Shown here piece after piece: positions 12,911 through 23,115 of a stretch of DNA of 64,000 bases (within the stretch, counting starts at the first letter, position 1; every line of letters begins with the position of its first letter). The DNA comes from Eulemur rufifrons. Taxonomy: Eukaryota; Chordata; Mammalia; Primates; Lemuridae. The stretch spans positions 175,362,001 to 175,426,000 of the forward strand of contig NC_090989.1 of NCBI RefSeq assembly GCF_041146395.1, read 5' to 3'. The notes under the pieces are model-generated. The model was given only the letters and a program-made list of their open reading frames with translations, was not told where the DNA came from and made no database searches. A program made the position numbers and the translations under genes.

Positions 12911-13278
12911 TCAAGTGTTCAAAGGCTAACTACACTTAAGTGGGCAAAGCACTAACAAAATCATTCCAATGATATCAAGAATTCTGAGACACTAGAGAGA
13001 CAGTTAGATACAACTATCAACTACTTGTTTTGCCTTAAAAAATCACTTTGAGATAATCTTTTAAGGTCTCACAGCATTGAGAATCTGCAAACCTCCCAGT
13101 GTCCAGGCAGGAAACACTGGAGGGAATTTGGAGAATTTGAGAAAGAAATCTAATTCACCAAATAATTTCGGTGCAAGTCTATCTCTTCTTTTGTCCGATC
13201 TTTTATAGTATGGTGAGTAATACTTTGTGGCCAATGGCCTTGAACCAAAAGTACATTAGTGCTCAGGGCTCAGGCCAC

Positions 13279-13303
13279 ATGTTGGCCTTTTTTTGGCCAA
13301 CAT
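13279..13303. repeat. Short perfect inverted repeat
   Basis: ATGTTGGCC and GGCCAACAT form a 9-bp stem around seven T residues. Confidence 0.85.
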
Positions 13304-13434
13304 AGCTGAGAGATGGGACACATTACAAGTGATTACACTGGTGCACTCCTGCACAGTGGATTCTAAACAGGGCTAATGAAGAGGTTGGTATTGGCTATAC
13401 CCAGCCTCCGAGACAGCCCTCAAAGATTCTCTCC

Positions 13435-13858
13435 ATCTGGTATTCATGCTTTGTGTAGTCCCCTCCAACGCTGTGTCAGGGCTGGTCTAGGTGAGCAATA
13501 AATATGGCAGCAGTAATGGTCAGTGATTTCCAAAGGTAGGTCACGAAAGACTTGGACCACTCTGGGGGAAGCCAGCTGCCATGTCATGAGGGCCCTCAAG
13601 CCACACGACGGAGAGGTCCACATCATGTGGAACTGAGGCCTCTTGCCCACAGCCATGTGAGGGAGCCGTCTTGGATGCAGATTCCCCTAGCCCCAGTCAC
13701 ACCCCAGCCTCCCATGTTGACCGCAATCTCACGAGAGACTATGAGCCCGAACCACCCAGCTAAGCCACTCCCCTATCTCTGATTCACAGAAAGTGTGGAA
13801 AATAATAAATGTTAAAATCATTGTCTTAACACACTAAGTTTGGGGGTAACTAATGGAG
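13435..13858 (+). mobile_element. MLT1-type LTR fragment (ERVL-MaLR)
   Basis: Contains AGTCCCCTCCAACGCTGTGT, CTCTGGGGGAAGCCAGCTGC, GCCATGTGAGGGAGCCGTCT, ACCACCCAGCTAAGCC, then AATAATAAATGTTAAAAT and CACTAAGTTTGGGGGTAACT. This is the MLT1 order up to a polyadenylation-like AATAAA region, with a small deletion near the end. Solo LTR, no internal genes. Confidence 0.75.
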
Positions 13859-14377
13859 AATCCAAACCTGATAGTAAGGGCAAATCCGTGTCTCATCTGG
13901 CCCAGTACACACTGTCTTCCTGCAGGAACACATGCCCTCTGCCCCATCCTTGCCATGAGGGGCTCATCAATGCACACTGTCCTGGTTAAGAAAGCTGAGT
14001 TCCAATTTTCATACAGGCAGCCAGTTAAAAAAGGCATCAATCTATGCTTAGGGTACAAAGATACAAAGAATCATGAATTCTGGAATGCCTGGGCTCTAGA
14101 TGGCTTGTTACAGAGTACTGCTGCCTTTGAGACTGTGCAGTAGATCTGTTCCTGAAGACTTGGGCCACTCAGAAGAGGGACAGATAGCAGAGAGGCAGGT
14201 GACTACAATAAGCTGAGCAGGATGACGTCCATGGCAAGCAGGGGGAAGGTGGCAACGTAGTGGTAGGGGAGGCAGCATTTCTCAGCTCCAGATAACTGGT
14301 CCTATGTATATTGCTTGAACCTTGGATTCTTTTTAAAGAGAAGATTAGAATATGAAATTTTAATAAGAAATCTCCAG
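13859..14377. other. Intronic sequence between LTR and Alu
   Basis: A 96-codon plus-strand frame (13853-14143) is present. It has no recognised domain and no start or splice context that supports a gene. Confidence 0.5.
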
Positions 14378-14677
14378 TTTTTTTATTTTTTTGGAGACAG
14401 GGTCTCACTCTTTTGTCCAGGCTAGAGTGCAGTGATACAATCATAGTTTACTGCAACCTCAAACTCCTGGCCTCAAGGTATCTTTGTGCCTCAGTCTCCC
14501 AAGTAGCTGGACTACAGGTGTGCAACATGGTACCCAGCTAATTTTTAAATTTTTTTTTGTAGAGACAGGGTCTCACTATGTTGCCCAGGCTGGTCTTGAA
14601 CTCCTGGCCTCAAGTGATCCTCCGGCCTCATCTTGCCAAAGTGCTGGGATTACAGACATAAGCCACTGCACTTGGCC
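14378..14677 (-). mobile_element. Alu dimer (AluJ-like)
   Basis: Antisense Alu: GGAGACAGGGTCTCACTC, both arms, ending CACTTGGCC. Diverged from consensus, with a small deletion in the left arm (GTAGCTGGACTACAGG). Confidence 0.92.
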
Positions 14678-15609
14678 AAGATTTTTTTTAAACCTTTGCA
14701 AGGAACTCCAGAGAATGTTAAACTCTGTTATGTAAACAAAATAGTGTCTAGCCTGTGGACCATCAGTTTGCAGTCTCTAACAGGGAATCAATTCCTTGTT
14801 CCCATCATAAAATAAATCTCAAAATTCCAATTTTCAAGGAATTTCATTTCCCACGCTTCTTTCACATTTTCTTGGATGTTTCCATGTTTTTTTTTTTTTT
14901 AACTGAATAGTGTTGTCCTGTTTGTATCAAAGTTGTCACAATGGCTGTAAGAAAACATTTGCCCCTTTTTTCATAAATGCAGTAAATAATGTGATAATAC
15001 AGAAGTGAAAGAACAAGTCTCCTGCAGGTGCGAAGAGAACCACCCTTGGGGGGAAAAAATAACAAGGCAATGAAGAGTAACAAATTACTCAGTCCCCAAG
15101 AGAAGCAAGTCAACTCTAACCAGGGCTCATGAAAAAACAATTTTATAATCCATGCTTCCCTTCCCAACATACCAAGATCCAAGAAAAGTAGAATTTGCAA
15201 GGAAAATTAGATCACTCCCTGGTCTTTGCACATACATAACTATAAAGTCAAACAAACAAACAAAAGACTATACAATTTCCTCCTTAATGTGGAGAGAAGA
15301 ACTAGGAGCAAGTCAGTCTGGGAGCATGATCATCACACCCCTGTCTTTTCTTCTCAGCAGGTGCAGTTAACTGCACCAACACAGGAGTAATAAGGCCCTC
15401 TACAGAAGACCTATGGATGTGAACAATCCACTCAGCACACTTTTCTTTGACTATAAAGTTTTCCATTTGTCTGGCACGTATCAAACATCCAGAGATGATA
15501 ACATAGTTATGACCATTCTAAATGCAATTTCAATATTGTGTAAAATTCCAATTCTTTGTGTTCAGTCTAGCCTAGGATCTCACAAGTGACAACCTATAAC
15601 CAACATCAT
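14678..15609. other. Intronic spacer between two inverted Alus
   Basis: About 0.9 kb of unique sequence containing a T tract at about 14889-14901 and an AAAC-type run near 15251-15264. No gene recognised. Confidence 0.5.
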
Positions 15610-15623
15610 AATAATATGCTGAT

Positions 15624-15930
15624 GGTCTGGCGCAATGGTTAACACCTGTAATCTCACACTTTGGGAGGCTAAGGGAGGAGGATCACTTGAGGACAGGAGT
15701 TCAAGACCAGCCTGGGCAACAGTGAGACCCCTTCTCTACAAAAAATTAAAAAAAAAATTAGCTGGGCATGGTGGCATGTGCCTGTAGTCCCAGCTACTAG
15801 GGAGGCTGAGCCAGGAGGATACCTTGGGCCCAGGAGCTTGAGGCTTCAATGAGCTGTGATGATGCCACTGCACTCTAGCCCAGGAGATACAGCGAGAGAA
15901 AAAAAAAAAAAAAGAAAGAATGAAAAGAAT
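15624..15930 (+). mobile_element. Alu dimer with target-site duplication
   Basis: Sense Alu starting GGTCTGGCGC with a central A-rich linker and 3' A tail. Flanked by AATAATATGCTGAT (15610-15623) and AATAATATGGTGAT (15931-15944), 13 of 14 matching, so the boundaries are well supported. Confidence 0.95.
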
Positions 15931-15954
15931 AATAATATGGTGATTAGAACAACA

Positions 15955-16165
15955 CCTAAAAGAGCAGGTAACATTTTGAGCCCTATGTGCCAGATTCTAT
16001 GTGTGTGTGCACATATTCTTAAATTAATCCTCTGAATTAATCTGATGGGTAGACATTTCTACTCTGCAGAAGCTCAGAAGTGAGCTTAATTTGGACAAGC
16101 TCATAGAGCTGGCAGATAATAGTTTTAGAACTCGGGTATATCTGATTCCAGAAACTTACAACTAA
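15955..16165 (-). repeat. MIR (antisense)
   Basis: TTTTGAGCCCTATGTGCCAG, TTAATCCTCTGAATTAATCT, GATGGGTAGACATTTCTACT, then AGAACTCGGGTATATCTGAT follow the antisense MIR pattern. Confidence 0.6.
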
Positions 16166-17033
16166 GCTTATTGTCTATCAATACTTAAGATTAAGGGCAA
16201 TTCCAGGGTTTTTCCTAATCAATCAACATACTGAACCAACGAACTTAATGCTACAATTATTTCTGTTATTACTATTAATCTAAATGAAAACATAATTCTC
16301 AATTATAGCATTATTAATAAAACAAAGACCAATAAACCTCACACCTGGGAGGCAGGTGTGAGATGCACAGCTATGAACATCTAGGAGCAAGAAACAAAGT
16401 TCAAGGATTTGGCTTTTACAAAAGCCAACAGGAAAGCCAGGGGGTGCCAATCTCTGCCCTGACAGAGAACGCAAGTACAGGGACACTTGTGGGACTGTAA
16501 GAGCAGTATCGATGGAAACTGAGGTCACATTCCTCCCCCTCACACTGAGGGAAGGAGGAGGCTGGTCTGTGGGACCTCAGATGGAAGGAAACTTTCAGAG
16601 GAAATGATTTAAGCTTTTTTGGTAAGAAGGGTATTTTTCAAATTCTCTTTTAAGTTCTTATTTCCATCTTAAGTCGGCATAAATAAAAATAATTGCCAGC
16701 TTTCAAAGGGTCTTGTGGTTCACTGTGAGGATGGGGCTTTGGCTTATTTTCTTTCAAACTTCCAGGTCTTCAGAGTTTTTCTTATTTGGAGGGAAAATTT
16801 AAGCCCCCAGAGACAAAATGGCAGTAGATGTTCCCAGAGATTACTGAAGTGTTTTCTTACACTGGTGGCAATGCAGGAAAAGGACATAGAAAGATACACT
16901 ATGTAGCAAGGAGTTAGACAGATACACTTTGGAGATGTATGAAGGAGCCGCATTAAAAATGACTACTTTTTGATCTTTCATCAGGAGGAGATACTGACAA
17001 AATGTTTTAAAAGGCAAACAAACATTGTGAAGT
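16166..17033. other. Intronic sequence, no gene recognised
   Basis: Unique sequence. A CACACCTGGGAGGCAGGTGTG partial palindrome occurs near 16339-16359. Confidence 0.45.
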
Positions 17034-17215
17034 CATACTGTCCAGTAGAACCTTCTATGATGATGGAAATGTTCTGTATCTGCATTGTCCCAAATAGGAA
17101 CCACTGTCCACATACGGCTATTCGAACTTAAATTAATTTACAGTAAATAAAATTTAAAAATCCAGCTCTTCAGTTGTATTAGCCGCGTTTCAAGCACTCT
17201 GTTCCTGTATGTTCC
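17034..17215. mobile_element. hAT-type MER fragment (MER3-like group)
   Basis: CTGTCCAGTAGAACCTTCTA, TGATGATGGAAATGTTCTGT, ATCTGCATTGTCCCAAATAG, CGTTTCAAGCACTCTGTTCC. Same group as 8052-8230 in opposite orientation. Confidence 0.6.
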
Positions 17216-17229
17216 CACAGTTTCCTAAG

Positions 17230-17415
17230 TTTACATCTATTAGTACATTTATTACATCCCATTATAATCCTCTGCTCAGTGTCAACTCTGACATAAGGAC
17301 TAAGAAATATTCAATTCTGTCCTCCAGTACTAAGTAGGTCTGGTACACAACAGGCAGTTAATAAATGTTAATATGAATGGGTAAGTGAATAGATGGCCGA
17401 ATGAATGAATCACTA
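17230..17415 (+). repeat. L2 3' fragment
   Basis: GTACACAACAGGCAGTTAAT then AAATGTTAATATGAATGGGT then GAATGAATGAATCA is the terminal L2 pattern. Confidence 0.45.
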
Positions 17416-17811
17416 ATCCTCTGGTCTGTTCCCACATTTACTTCCTAGGGGCCTTGCTCTCAGAATTGCTGTATCATTCACACCAAATTTTCATACCGAA
17501 TGAATCCTGTGATGGTAATTATATTAATAAAGATCAAAATGAGACTTAGACCTTGTTGATGATGATGGTATCAATAAAGATTGATAATCTCCTTATGAGA
17601 ATACGGTATTCTTGACTCTAACATTGTTCTCTATCCGTTCCCCCATGCCCTGTTTTGCTTTTTCCCAACACTTTGGTTCAAAAACAAAACAAAACAAACC
17701 AACCTGTTTTCCTGTTTTTCATCTCTCTTTCTCTACAAATTCAGTAAGTTTCTAGCTACTGAAGCTCCTCCTCCCAAAGATGTCCTAAAGACCAAACCCA
17801 AACTGCTAAGC

Positions 17812-18138
17812 CAGGGGTCAAGAAACTTTTTCCATAAGAGGCCAGAGAGCAAATATCTTAGGGTGCACTCAATACGTAGTCTCTGTCGCATGCACTCAAC
17901 TCTGCCCAAAGCAGCCATAGACGGCAAAACAAATGAGTGTGGCTGTATTTCAGTAACACTGTGGTTGTAGACACTGAAATCTGAATTTTATAAATTTTCA
18001 TCTTTTATGAAATACTATTCTTCTTTGGATTTTTTTTCCCCCAGCCATTAAAAAAATGTTAACATTTTCTTGTCTTGTCAGCAGTACAAAAACAGGCTTC
18101 AGGATTTGGCCCATGGGTCTGTGTTTGCCAATAGCTAT
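17812..18138. mobile_element. hAT-type non-autonomous DNA transposon copy 1
   Basis: Starts CAGGGGTCAAGAAACTTTTT, has TCTCTGTCGCATGCACTCAA, GCAGCCATAGACGGCAAAAC, ACAAAAACAGGCTTCAGGAT and ends near GTTTGCCAATAGCTAT. This is the 'gcaaacttt ... cagccatagac ... aaaacaggc' element. Related copies are at 20769-21097 and 40585-40893, both in the opposite orientation to this copy. Confidence 0.7.
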
Positions 18139-19904
18139 TCTAAGGCCTGCTCCCTGATCACATGCTTCCTATGACAGTTGTGGGTCGCAGAGTCCTGGAG
18201 ATCTCTGAATACTAATGGGAACTAACCCCTTGCTGTATACAGTGAAATAGTCAATAGCTCCATAGTCCAGCAGTTCCAGGGACCAACCAGAAGCCACACC
18301 AGGAAATGCTGCTTTCAAAGGAGGGGACTTGGGGGTGTGAACGGGGGAGGCGAAAGAGGTCCTTTTTCCACCCACCTGCCCCTGGTAGCGGCTCCAGCTG
18401 TCATCAGCATCAGCTGAACAGACAGATGAAGCCTCAGCTGGTCTCAAGATCCCTTTATAAACCAGTTTTGTCCAGACTTCTATTAGTCAAAATCCTGATC
18501 TACATAAGAGTTTCTGTAAGCCCGTTAATTATGCCTTTGATCTGCAGTTACATTATCTTCAATTAAGCATTAATATATTGTGCATGAACTGACACTGTGT
18601 CATGCAAAATGGTGAAGCTCCTGGAATACATTTCCAAAGCCAGTATTCGAAATAGAGCTGTGTAGGCAGTGAAATATTTATTTTCAAATTCATCTGTGTA
18701 CATTTTCAAAATTACTGCTCTCTAAATTTTCTTTGAAATGTCTGACCTGCTGTTCATAAGTCAAAAAAAAATATAATCTCTCTTTTGTAGAATTCCAATT
18801 GGTAAATTGTGTTAAAAAAAAATTAGATCGGCTACTTGCCATTAGATGGTGGGTACTCGGGTCCCACACAGCTGGTGTGACCTTAAAGAAAAATTGCCCT
18901 AAATGCCATGCAGACCTCATGGGCCACGCTGCTGTAAGATGGCTTTGCCTTCATCAATGAATAGTCCAAAAATTCTAGAACAGTTGTAGAATGAAGAGGC
19001 TTCTATTTAAAAAAAAAAAAAAAAAAAGAGTCAAATCATATGCTGTTATGATAACACAAATAGAAAGGTAAGAGGCCCAGTTGGTCTTTCTGGTTCCACA
19101 TTGGTAGTTTCTTCTTTCTGTACTTTGCAAAATCAGAAGAGCAGGTATTTCTTTATAAAACACTGGCAGAAGAAAGGTCCTACATAAACAGAGTTTATGT
19201 TTCCAATAGCATTCAAGTTGTTGAATGAAGTATGCCCTAAACGCCCAGAGACCAGGCGTGCCCCTGAGACATGGGCCACATTTCAACACTTACCTGAAAG
19301 GTATCCAAATGGCTTTGGTGGGAAATCAGGTTGGTGATCTGGTGAGATACAGTATTTCCCAATTTGGGCTAGTCTAAGACTATGGTAAAAATGAGTACAT
19401 ACCGTAAAAATGTGGTATACAGGCCCATTCCAAAGCAGAAACACACAAGCGTATAGCGAAAAGGAGAAGAGGTACATATTTCAAATCCCAAGGTAGACCT
19501 TTAATATGATTCCAACTAGACTATCTCCCTTTGTCACTCCCAGGACTTCTCCGGAGGACGCTAAGGTTAATAGGGTAGGTGGCCTATCTAATTCTTACAT
19601 AGCATATTCAGCTTCCTGTCCAAGCTACATCTTGCATAAATTTACAAACTGGCAAAAGCCAAGAATCCTGACTTGGGATTTCCTCACATCTTCCGGAAGG
19701 CAGCTATGCTCACCACTATACCACCAACGCCCTTTCTAACATCTTCTGATGACCACAGATGGCTCACATTGGTGAGATGAGGTCAAAGATGAGGTTATTT
19801 CCTCTACCCTGGAAGGAGGTTGAGGAACGAAGAAATGAGGAAAAGAACAGAATGAAATATACTGAGATTTTAAATTGGAAATGAACTTCGCTATCAACTT
19901 AACT
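18139..19904. other. Intronic sequence, no gene recognised
   Basis: Unique sequence with an A tract at 19009-19027. The stretch around 18540-18900 is AT-rich with homeodomain-like cores. No exon seen. Confidence 0.5.
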
Positions 19905-20103
19905 AGTAGTCTTCAACCATGGGTATGCATAGAAAGCACATATGAAGGTTTTAAAATATACCTATGCTTGGGCTCTCTCCCAAGATTCTCAATAGAGTTC
20001 AGGAATATATCTCTGATTTTAGAAAGCTTTGAGCCCTAGATCTTGATGATGATAATAATTATATTAATTCTGATGTGCCCCCTAGGATTGAGAAGCACTG
20101 ACT
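19905..20103 (+). mobile_element. MER5-type hAT element
   Basis: AGTCTTCAACCATGGGTATG, AAGGTTTTAAAATATACCTA, GCTTGGGCTCTCTCCCAAGA, GATTTTAGAAAGCTTTGAGC, ending AGGATTGAGAAGCACTGA. Matches the MER5-like pattern 'ggttctcaac ... ctgggccccacccc ... ggttgagaaccactg'. Confidence 0.55.
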
Positions 20104-20104
20104 A

Positions 20105-20190
20105 GTCATTGATAGACAAGAAACTGAGCCTTAGAAATATAAGTCACTTTGCCAAAATCAGACATCCGTGGGTTCAAAACGCAAACAATG
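20105..20190 (-). repeat. MIR fragment (antisense)
   Basis: AGACAAGAAACTGAGCCTTA, AAGTCACTTTGCCAAAATCA, CCGTGGGTTCAAAACGCA is the 3' portion of an antisense MIR. Confidence 0.45.
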
Positions 20191-20768
20191 GAGAAAAATC
20201 CCAGAAGCATATGACTGGGCCCTTCAGAAGTGTTCTGTGTTGAAGCAGTGTCACTATGTCAGGAATTCAAGGCAGAGCCATATGCATCTTAGACACTGCA
20301 GATCTATATAACTAGTAAGATATTTTTCTGGCAGATCGTTGTACAGTGTTTAAATATAATAAAATCAGGTATATTATGAGAACGTTCAGATAGGTGAAAG
20401 TAAGGTGTCTTGAAAGGGTGGCTTTCTCAACTTCACAGGAGTATGAAGCAGTGGCCCTGCCAGCTAAGGAAGGCCATTTTCCTGAATCTCAAAAGCTTCA
20501 AAAAATTATTATTTCTGCCATTATACCTATGTTAACCCATGGACAGATTTCAGACCAAGACAATGGGAAGAAAGGGAAGTTGGGTGTAAGTGGCACCTCT
20601 GTACTAATGAAAAAAGGATGCCTCTTTCTCCACTCAGACACAGCCCCAATCCCATGCCAGGGTGCACGGCTTGATAAATGATTGCTGGATTTCAGCCCTC
20701 ACTGGCCCTCTTGATCAGGTATCTTTGTTCAATGCACAACCTGCATGATCATATCCAGTCATCTAAAT

Positions 20769-21097
20769 CAAAGGTCAGCAAACTAGAGCCCAAATCTAGC
20801 CTGCTGCTTGTATATGGCCCTTGAACTAAGACTTGTTTTTATATTCTTAAATAGTTGAGGGAAAAAAACTAAAACAAGAATGGCTCATGACACATGAAAA
20901 TTATATGAAATTCATACATCAGTGTCCACAAATGAATTTTTATTGGAACGGAGCCATGGCCATTCATTTGCATATCGTCTACGGCTACTTTTGCATGACG
21001 ACATCCCAGTAAGTAGTTGCCACAGAGACAGTATGGCCCACAAAGACAAAAATATTCACTGTCTGGCTCGTTAAGAGAAAAAGTTTGCTAACCCCTG
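20769..21097. mobile_element. hAT-type non-autonomous DNA transposon copy 2
   Basis: Starts CAAAGGTCAGCAAACTAGAG, contains TTTTTATTGGAACGGAGCCA, TATCGTCTACGGCTACTTTT, GTTGCCACAGAGACAGTATG, and ends AGTTTGCTAACCCCTG. Possible 8-bp duplication ATCTAAAT (20761-20768) and GTCTAAAG (21098-21105). Opposite orientation to copy 1 at 17.8 kb. Confidence 0.75.
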
Positions 21098-21102
21098 GTC
21101 TA

Positions 21103-22254
21103 AAGGTAGAAAAGAATTACTATCAAACCAAATTCCTTTTGTAGATACAACAAAAAGTTCCAAGCAGACATAGCAGGTGAAATAGTTTATATACACAAAC
21201 CTGAAACAGAGACAACGATGGAGGAAGGTCAACTTCATTAGCTAGCCACCTTGACGGTACCTTTAAATGTCATCAATCAGTATGTGCCTTGCATGACTTG
21301 AAGGGGCTCATTATAAATTACAGCACATGGGCTCCTGACATGATCCAGGGACTGTAACAGGACTCTGGTGACGTAATATGATAAAAGAGATTTCTCTGTA
21401 GAACTCTACATGGCACAGAGCTGGAGAATCTCCAAGAAATTTAATTTCTAGAGTGCCACCTTTGACTATTCAAGACAATTCCACCCCAGCACCAAACATC
21501 TTTGAAGAAAACTTTATCTTTTTTGGAAATGCTTGTCGCTGGGTGTCATTTTTGAAAATATAAATTTGAAGCTATTTTTTCCAATGAGACAGACTAAATC
21601 CAGGATGTAGATTTTCCAATTAGACTCTTTTTAAACATCTGTTGGTAGGCTGCATTTAACATTAGTTATTTGTACAAAGCACAATTTGATTAGACTGTCT
21701 GAAACAAAGCCAAAGTCTGCAAAATAATAGCTCAATTAAATTCTGTTTTGCTTTCATTTATCTTAGATTTTCCTGAGTGTGATACTCTTGCAAATAATCA
21801 AGTAAACCAATTCCTTTCAAAATGAGAGATTTAGGTATATTTTCCGTCCTCCCTCCAAGTATATTTAATAACCCATTCCATCTTCACTATGCTTCATTGA
21901 ACATAATCTTGACATCAAATATATTTCTGTATTTTGCCTTTAGTCTCCTTTAATTTTCTATACTTACAAATTAAAGTTCTATGCCATTAATATTATACCT
22001 TAAACAGATCAGCAAAAGGACAAAGTCAAGCAGTGGGCATTAGGGCAGTCTAACCACACCACAGGAGTTCTCTGATTTTCACTCCATACCTGGCAAGATT
22101 CATTTCATCAGCCCAGTGAAAGATTTAGGCAGGATTGACATCAGATTCTTTTAAGGCTATGTTTATGGGCTTGAAGTGTTTCTAGAGGTTAATAAATCTG
22201 AGACCAGTCTGCAGCCTCTTCAACCAAAGCAGTACCAATATTCCTTTCCTTTTG
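21103..22254. other. Repeat-free intron, possible conserved noncoding block
   Basis: About 21480-21800 is AT-rich unique sequence with a CCAATTAG core, CTCAATTAAATTC and a SOX-like ACAAAG. No repeat or exon recognised. Conservation cannot be seen from a single sequence. Confidence 0.3.
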
Positions 22255-22400
22255 TCTTAGATATTTCACTCACTCGTTCATTCATCATTCACTTATTCGC
22301 TAATTCATTCATTAATTCATTCATAAAAGAAATATCTACATATCGCCTACTTTATGCCAGGCATGGTACAAAATGTCACAGCTTCAAGATTTCAGATTAG
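22255..22400. repeat. (ATTC)n-rich tract with L2-like flank
   Basis: Degenerate TTCATTCA units followed by CGCCTACTTTATGCCAGGCA, an antisense L2 terminal motif. Confidence 0.5.
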
Positions 22401-22544
22401 GGACTAGTTCCTTGGCTGCTAAGATTACACAGCCTTAATTCTTATAAAATTCTGGGAAGACCAGGAAGGAATTTTTAGAATAGCAAGATCCTCATTTACA
22501 CCTAAAATGACACATTTAAGAAAGTAATACTCCATCACAATAAT

Positions 22545-22712
22545 GCTGATAAGTAGCGGGGATGATGACAGCAGCTAACCTTTATTAAATACTTGTTACA
22601 TGTCTTTCTAAGCTACTTACATACATTAGCTCAGCTAATATTTATAACAACACCATGAGACAGGTGAGTGGGATGATCACCCCATTTTACAGATGAAGAA
22701 CCTGATGTCTTG
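22545..22712 (-). repeat. MIR (antisense)
   Basis: CAGCTAACCTTTATTAAATA, TTACATACATTAGCTCAGCT, CCCATTTTACAGATGAAGAA follow the antisense MIR order. Confidence 0.65.
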
Positions 22713-22869
22713 CCATCAAATCTGGTTACCAAGTTGATTATAAGCAAAAGGACAGTCCCCAATGCACTGCTAAAACATGTATTTGAATAGTGACCAATAC
22801 CACGTGAATTATAATAAAAACTGGAGTTTAGGTCATCATTTTCCTTTAAAAACTGTTTTTTATACAATT

Positions 22870-23115
22870 ATGAGAAGAGCTAACTTTTCTGAGAAATTAC
22901 TATATCTCAAGCACTCTGAAAGCACTTGTCATGCACTATTTAATCTTCACAATTGCCTTCAGGTAGGTGAGGTTACCGGTCTCAACTCGCTAGATGAGAA
23001 AAAGAAAATACAGAGAGGTTAAGTTACTTTTCCACGGTCACACAGGAATGAGCGTAGTGCTAGGACTTAAACCTGGCAGTCTGACACTGGAGGCCATGGT
23101 ACTAATCACAATGTG
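22870..23115 (-). repeat. MIR (antisense)
   Basis: Near full-length: TCAAGCACTCTGAAAGCACT, ACTATTTAATCTTCACAATT, AGAGAGGTTAAGTTACTTTT, CACACAGGAATGAGC, TAGGACTTAAACCTGGCAGT. Confidence 0.75.

Noticed and set aside
12524..12955. 143-codon plus-strand open frame
   Set aside because: Coincides with an L2 3' fragment and has no independent coding support.
22255..22330. CRISPR-like regular spacing of ATTCATTC units
   Set aside because: It is a degenerate 4-bp microsatellite in a vertebrate genome, with no repeat/spacer structure.
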